A stretch of DNA of 64,000 nucleotides from Ascochyta rabiei (lineage: Eukaryota > Ascomycota > Dothideomycetes > Pleosporales > Didymellaceae). A program made the translations under genes and the position numbers. Every line of letters starts with the position of its first letter. The first letter of the stretch is position 1. The notes under the pieces are model-generated. The model was not told the DNA's origin, made no database searches, and saw only the letters and a program-made list of their open reading frames with translations. Positions 60,820-64,000 of this stretch are shown here, piece by piece. The stretch lies in assembly GCF_004011695.2 (NCBI RefSeq), contig NC_082426.1:620001-684000 (forward strand). The letters are read 5' to 3'.

Positions 60820-62861
60820 TTAGTTGTCACTTGCGTACTCATTATCCGAGTCCTGCTCGAACTTGGGCTGTGTCGACTTGTTCTTGCGGCCCTCCTTGGT
60901 CGCTTGAATCCCGCCCGACGTCAGATACAGGAACGTCGTGTCCTTGTAGTTGTCGAGGTGCGTGAAGAAGGTATTGAACCTGCAACGTGGTCAGCCATGC
61001 AATTCTTGGGATGTCCGTTTTGTTGGAAGTGAGAAGTGAGAAGTGAGAAGTGAGAAGTGAGAAGTGAGAAGTGAGAAGTGAGAAGTGAGAAGTGAGAAGT
61101 GAGAAGTGAGAAGTGAGAAGTGAGACGTACTGGTTCCCCTGGGCCTCCTCGCGGAAGATACGCTGATAAATCTCGCGCTCCTTGAATTCCTGAATCTTGT
61201 CGTCGTAGTTTGCGAAATCAATCTTCTCGCGCCCGTGCGCCTTGGCCATCTTGTCGTTGTAGCTGTCGAACACAGGCCGCTCGAGCAGCAGACCAAGCCC
61301 AGGCGCTTTCGGTATGCGCACCACGTTGTTCTCGAAGCTCTCAAGCATGATGTTGGGATTTGTGCCGCAGCGGACGGTCAGGGCGGCCATGCCCACCATC
61401 TTGCGGATCTGGTGCATCATGAAACTCTGCCCGTGCACCTTCAAGCTCAGCCATTCGGTGTTGTTGATGATGATGGGCTTCGGGGCCACCTTGAACGACT
61501 TGATGTACCGCTTTGCCGACGAGTCGGTGAATTTCTTCTGTACCGTGTAGTTGTGATAGCGTCGGGTTCCGAGGTAGTTGTTCAGCGCTTCTTGGACGCG
61601 CTCCTGGCGCTCCGGACTGATACGGTACGAACGTTTGGCGTCCATGATGGCTTTCTTTAATGCTTTGACTGCTTCTTCAAGAGCGGGCTTATTCACGATG
61701 CCGGAGGGGAGCGGGATAGAACCGTCGGTCTGGTCATCAAAAGTTGTGGTGGGATGCTGAGCCTCAATCTTTTCAACCGCCTCCTTGGCATCGTCGACTT
61801 GCATGGCTTCGTCGGCGTCTGACTTTGCAGTTTCGGCAGCAGCTTCTTCGCTTGAGGCTTTCGCGGCTTCAGCGTCCTTGGCATCTTTCAGCGCCTCGTC
61901 GATTGAAGCCTCGATGACAGGGTCCGTGTCCTCGGGCGCGTCGGTAGAATCAGCAATGTACAGAGCCTCTTCTACGAGCGGCTTTATCGAATCATCCAGT
62001 GTGGCCAGGATAGGTTTGATGGACTTCTCCTCGACCTCCGACCAGAAGTCTGCCACCTCAGCCTGCCTCTTCTTGTACCCTTCAACGTCGCCCGCCTTCT
62101 CTGCTTCCTCGACCAGCTTCTTGCCTAGGTAGCTCGATGGGTGCGGCGGGAGGAATGAATGTGTCGGGATGAGGTACTCGTACCATCGTGAGTCGCAGGC
62201 TTGGTAGCAGCTGAACGACCCTACGGTCCGCTGAATGCCCCATACTCGAATCTGTTCGGAGAGGTTGGCGTTGATCTTCTCCACAATATCATCGTCCTCG
62301 ATGATCAGCTTCAAGGAAATGACGTTGCCGGCAGCGTGGACACCCTTGTCGGTACGTGCGCAGCGCACAAGTGCGGACTTCTTTGGGTCGTCGGCGTTCG
62401 CTTTCGATATCGCGCCGGCAGCGACAAACGCCTTGAAGAGATCGCCCTCAATGGTCTTTTGCTTGTTGTCGATTTGCATGCCCTTGTAGCCAGTGCCCGA
62501 ATAGCCAACCATGACGGCTACTTTGCGCTTCGGCCTGCGCTCCTCGGCCGCGACCTCTTCAGCAGGGAAAGCTGAAGGGAGCGCTGGCTTGTCGTTCTCG
62601 CCCTTGTCTTGCGCTTCCTTATTGCGCGCCTGCTGCTCTGCATTGCGGCCTCGCCTATCTAATTGCTCGTTGCTTGCTTAGTTAGAGAAACGTATTGGTC
62701 AGGGGCAGGCGGACCTACGCGTGCTCCTTACGGCCCATATTTCTCTTCTTATTCGGACGGCTGCCGTGCTGCATGCTGCCACCTCCGCGGCCTCGCCTGC
62801 GGTCGCCGCCGCCGTCCCATTTGCGCTTGCCGTCGCGATTTGACGAGCCGCTATCAGCCAT
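60820..62861 (-). CDS. pus1: tRNA pseudouridine synthase (Pus1/TruA family)
   Basis: Exons 62861-62719, 62654-61131 and 60979-60820 (introns 64 and 151 bp) give 608 residues. The N-terminus is Gly/Arg-rich ([12 protein letters not shown]), then acidic/basic, and leads to [19 protein letters not shown]. The catalytic Asp is Asp150 in [13 protein letters not shown]. An acidic insert (about 270-360, [20 protein letters not shown]) separates the two halves, and the C-terminal half has [10 protein letters not shown] and [14 protein letters not shown]. It converts uridines in tRNA and other RNAs to pseudouridine. The heptamer minisatellite at 61025-61126 is inside the second intron; splicing [14 protein letters not shown] skips it. 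Confidence 0.95.
61025..61126. repeat. (GAAGTGA)n heptamer minisatellite in intron
   Basis: About 14 near-perfect 7-bp copies filling most of the 151-bp second intron of the pseudouridine synthase gene. Confidence 0.95.
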
Positions 62862-63291
62862 TGTGAGAACTGGGGCCTGCGTGAAAGAGGTCTGCTCGTG
62901 GAAATGAGGAGCATGGGAAAGGGAAAAGCTGCAGCTGCAGGTAAATGTGGGGAAGCTTGCCCATGGAATTTCTCGAACCATGGCACTTGGCGCGGCAGGT
63001 ACGATGGACGCGCTCACCGCCCGCGGTACCGCTTCTATCATCGCCGCCTCGACTGCTCAGCGCCCAGTCTTCGACTCCACCACACTGTCCCGTCCACTCG
63101 CGCGCGGACAGCTATAAACCGGTGGACAGAGAACTAATAGAGCGCCACAAGGTAGACAAAGGCCCGCCTGCGCCACCGTAAGCAGCGATCGAGTCCGGCG
63201 CATGCAGATAGAAGCCTTCTCTGCACCCTCATCTCGAGAATATTGTATTCCTAGCTGCCATCAAGCGTAAATCGTCCGAGCCACCGCCATC
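62862..63291. other. Divergent promoter region pus1 / TFIIE-alpha
   Basis: 430 bp between divergent housekeeping starts; no TATA box evident. Confidence 0.45.
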
Positions 63292-64000
63292 ATGGGAAAG
63301 GATCCTTTGGAGACGGCGAAACAGCTCGTCAAGATGGTCGTTCGCATGTTCTACGAGACTGAGCACATTGTCATTCTGGATGCCCTCTGCTACCACGGCG
63401 CTTTGCATGTGTCAGACATGGTCTTGATTCTCGACGCGGGCAAGAACTCGAAATACGTCGGCAAGCTGGTGGGTAGGCTGAAGGAAGCAGGCTTGTGCAC
63501 AACGTATGTGGGGTCTGGAGAGGTAAAGTTGGCCGTGCAGTGCTGACAGACACAGCTACACCGAGCAAGTCAAGCGTGACGGTGCAACAAAACTCTCAAA
63601 CCGCGAATGGTACTACATCGATTATCGCCGTGCCATCGACTCGACCAAATACCGCATTCACAAGATGCATGAGCGGATCAACAAGGACGCAAAGCCCACA
63701 ACAGAGAAAGCAGAGCTTTCTTGTAAGCGTTGCAAGTCTCAATACACTATGATGGACGTGCTCGACAACGCCGATCCCATGGGTCGAGCATCAGGGTTCT
63801 TGTGCATGAAGTGCAGCTTCCCTCTGGACGAGATTGATGAGGGCAACCAGCACGACGCCGATGACACCCCTGCGAGATTCAACAAGCATTTCAAACCACT
63901 GCTTGATATGATGAAGATTATCGACGAGCTGAAGATTCCGTTGATTGAAGGCAAAGATGCGGTCGACACCAAGATCGAACTACCTCGCGACAAAATCATC
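63292..64000 (+). CDS. tfa1: Transcription initiation factor TFIIE subunit alpha (3' partial)
   Basis: Exon 1 is 63292-63503. After a 52-bp intron (GTATGT..CAG), exon 2 starts at 63556 and stays open to the window end. The N-terminal winged helix reads FYETEHIVILDALCYHG with VGRLKEAGLC, and the splice restores LCTTYTEQVKRDG. A zinc ribbon follows with C-x2-C pairs (LSCKRCKSQY; FLCMKCSFPLDE). The subunit works with TFIIE-beta in RNA polymerase II initiation, recruiting and stimulating TFIIH in the nucleus. The acidic C-terminal part lies beyond the window. Confidence 0.95.

Noticed and set aside
60980..61130. Repetitive peptide of SLLTSHF units at the end of the pseudouridine synthase
   Set aside because: The reading-through frame is an intron; GT at 61130 and AG at 60980 splice it out and restore the conserved C-terminus.

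Overview
The window comes from a filamentous ascomycete, most likely a Dothideomycete. Genes carry short introns of about 43-110 bp with GTRAGT-type donors. Typical fungal families are present: cerato-platanin, a HET-domain protein, a Zn2Cys6 regulator, a proteinase K-like subtilase and a fungal catalase-peroxidase. One DNA transposon has decayed by C-to-T and G-to-A changes in the manner of repeat-induced point mutation (RIP). No bacterial operon structure, rRNA or CRISPR array is visible. The genus cannot be named from sequence alone. Splice sites were placed by eye from GT..AG boundaries, frame continuity and family conservation.

1-16.8 kb is gene-dense. In order: the 3' part of a membrane-anchored metallophosphoesterase (+), an intron-bearing tRNA-Thr (-), a decayed O-methyltransferase (+), a class 3 lipase (-), catalase-peroxidase (-), a zinc alcohol dehydrogenase (+), a CLC chloride channel/transporter (+) and a secreted subtilase (-). 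The intergenic DNA between katG and the dehydrogenase is filled with short tandem repeats.

16.8-30 kb is sparse. It holds a small mitochondrial-type protein, a GPI-type cupredoxin (-), a cerato-platanin (+), an F-box gene with apparent lesions (-), a GNAT acetyltransferase (+), and a WW-domain reading frame that looks broken. Three secreted or surface proteins (subtilase, cupredoxin, cerato-platanin) lie here, separated by kilobases without recognisable genes.

30-41.2 kb carries, all on the minus strand, a transketolase-family enzyme resembling dihydroxyacetone synthase, a Zn2Cys6 transcription factor rebuilt from six exons, a HET-domain protein, and an EST1/SMG7-like protein with a C2H2-like N-terminus. 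41.2-51.9 kb is a gene-poor island. It contains a 2129-bp pogo/Fot1-type transposon with 40-bp terminal inverted repeats, TA target duplications and a transposase frame ruined by stops. AT-rich palindromic sequence and about 7 kb without recognisable genes follow.

51.9-64 kb is dense and housekeeping: an MFS transporter (+), a tRNA-Ser(GCT)-like gene (+), Ku70 (-) divergent from ferrochelatase (+), pyruvate dehydrogenase E1-alpha (+), tRNA pseudouridine synthase Pus1 (-) divergent from TFIIE-alpha (+, cut by the window end). Heptamer minisatellite DNA sits inside a Pus1 intron and resembles repeats upstream of katG.

No convincing novel multi-gene system was found. The best leads are the RIP-decayed pogo element, the deleted O-methyltransferase, the AGCT-rich block near 29.6 kb, and frame breaks at hexanucleotide tracts in two genes.
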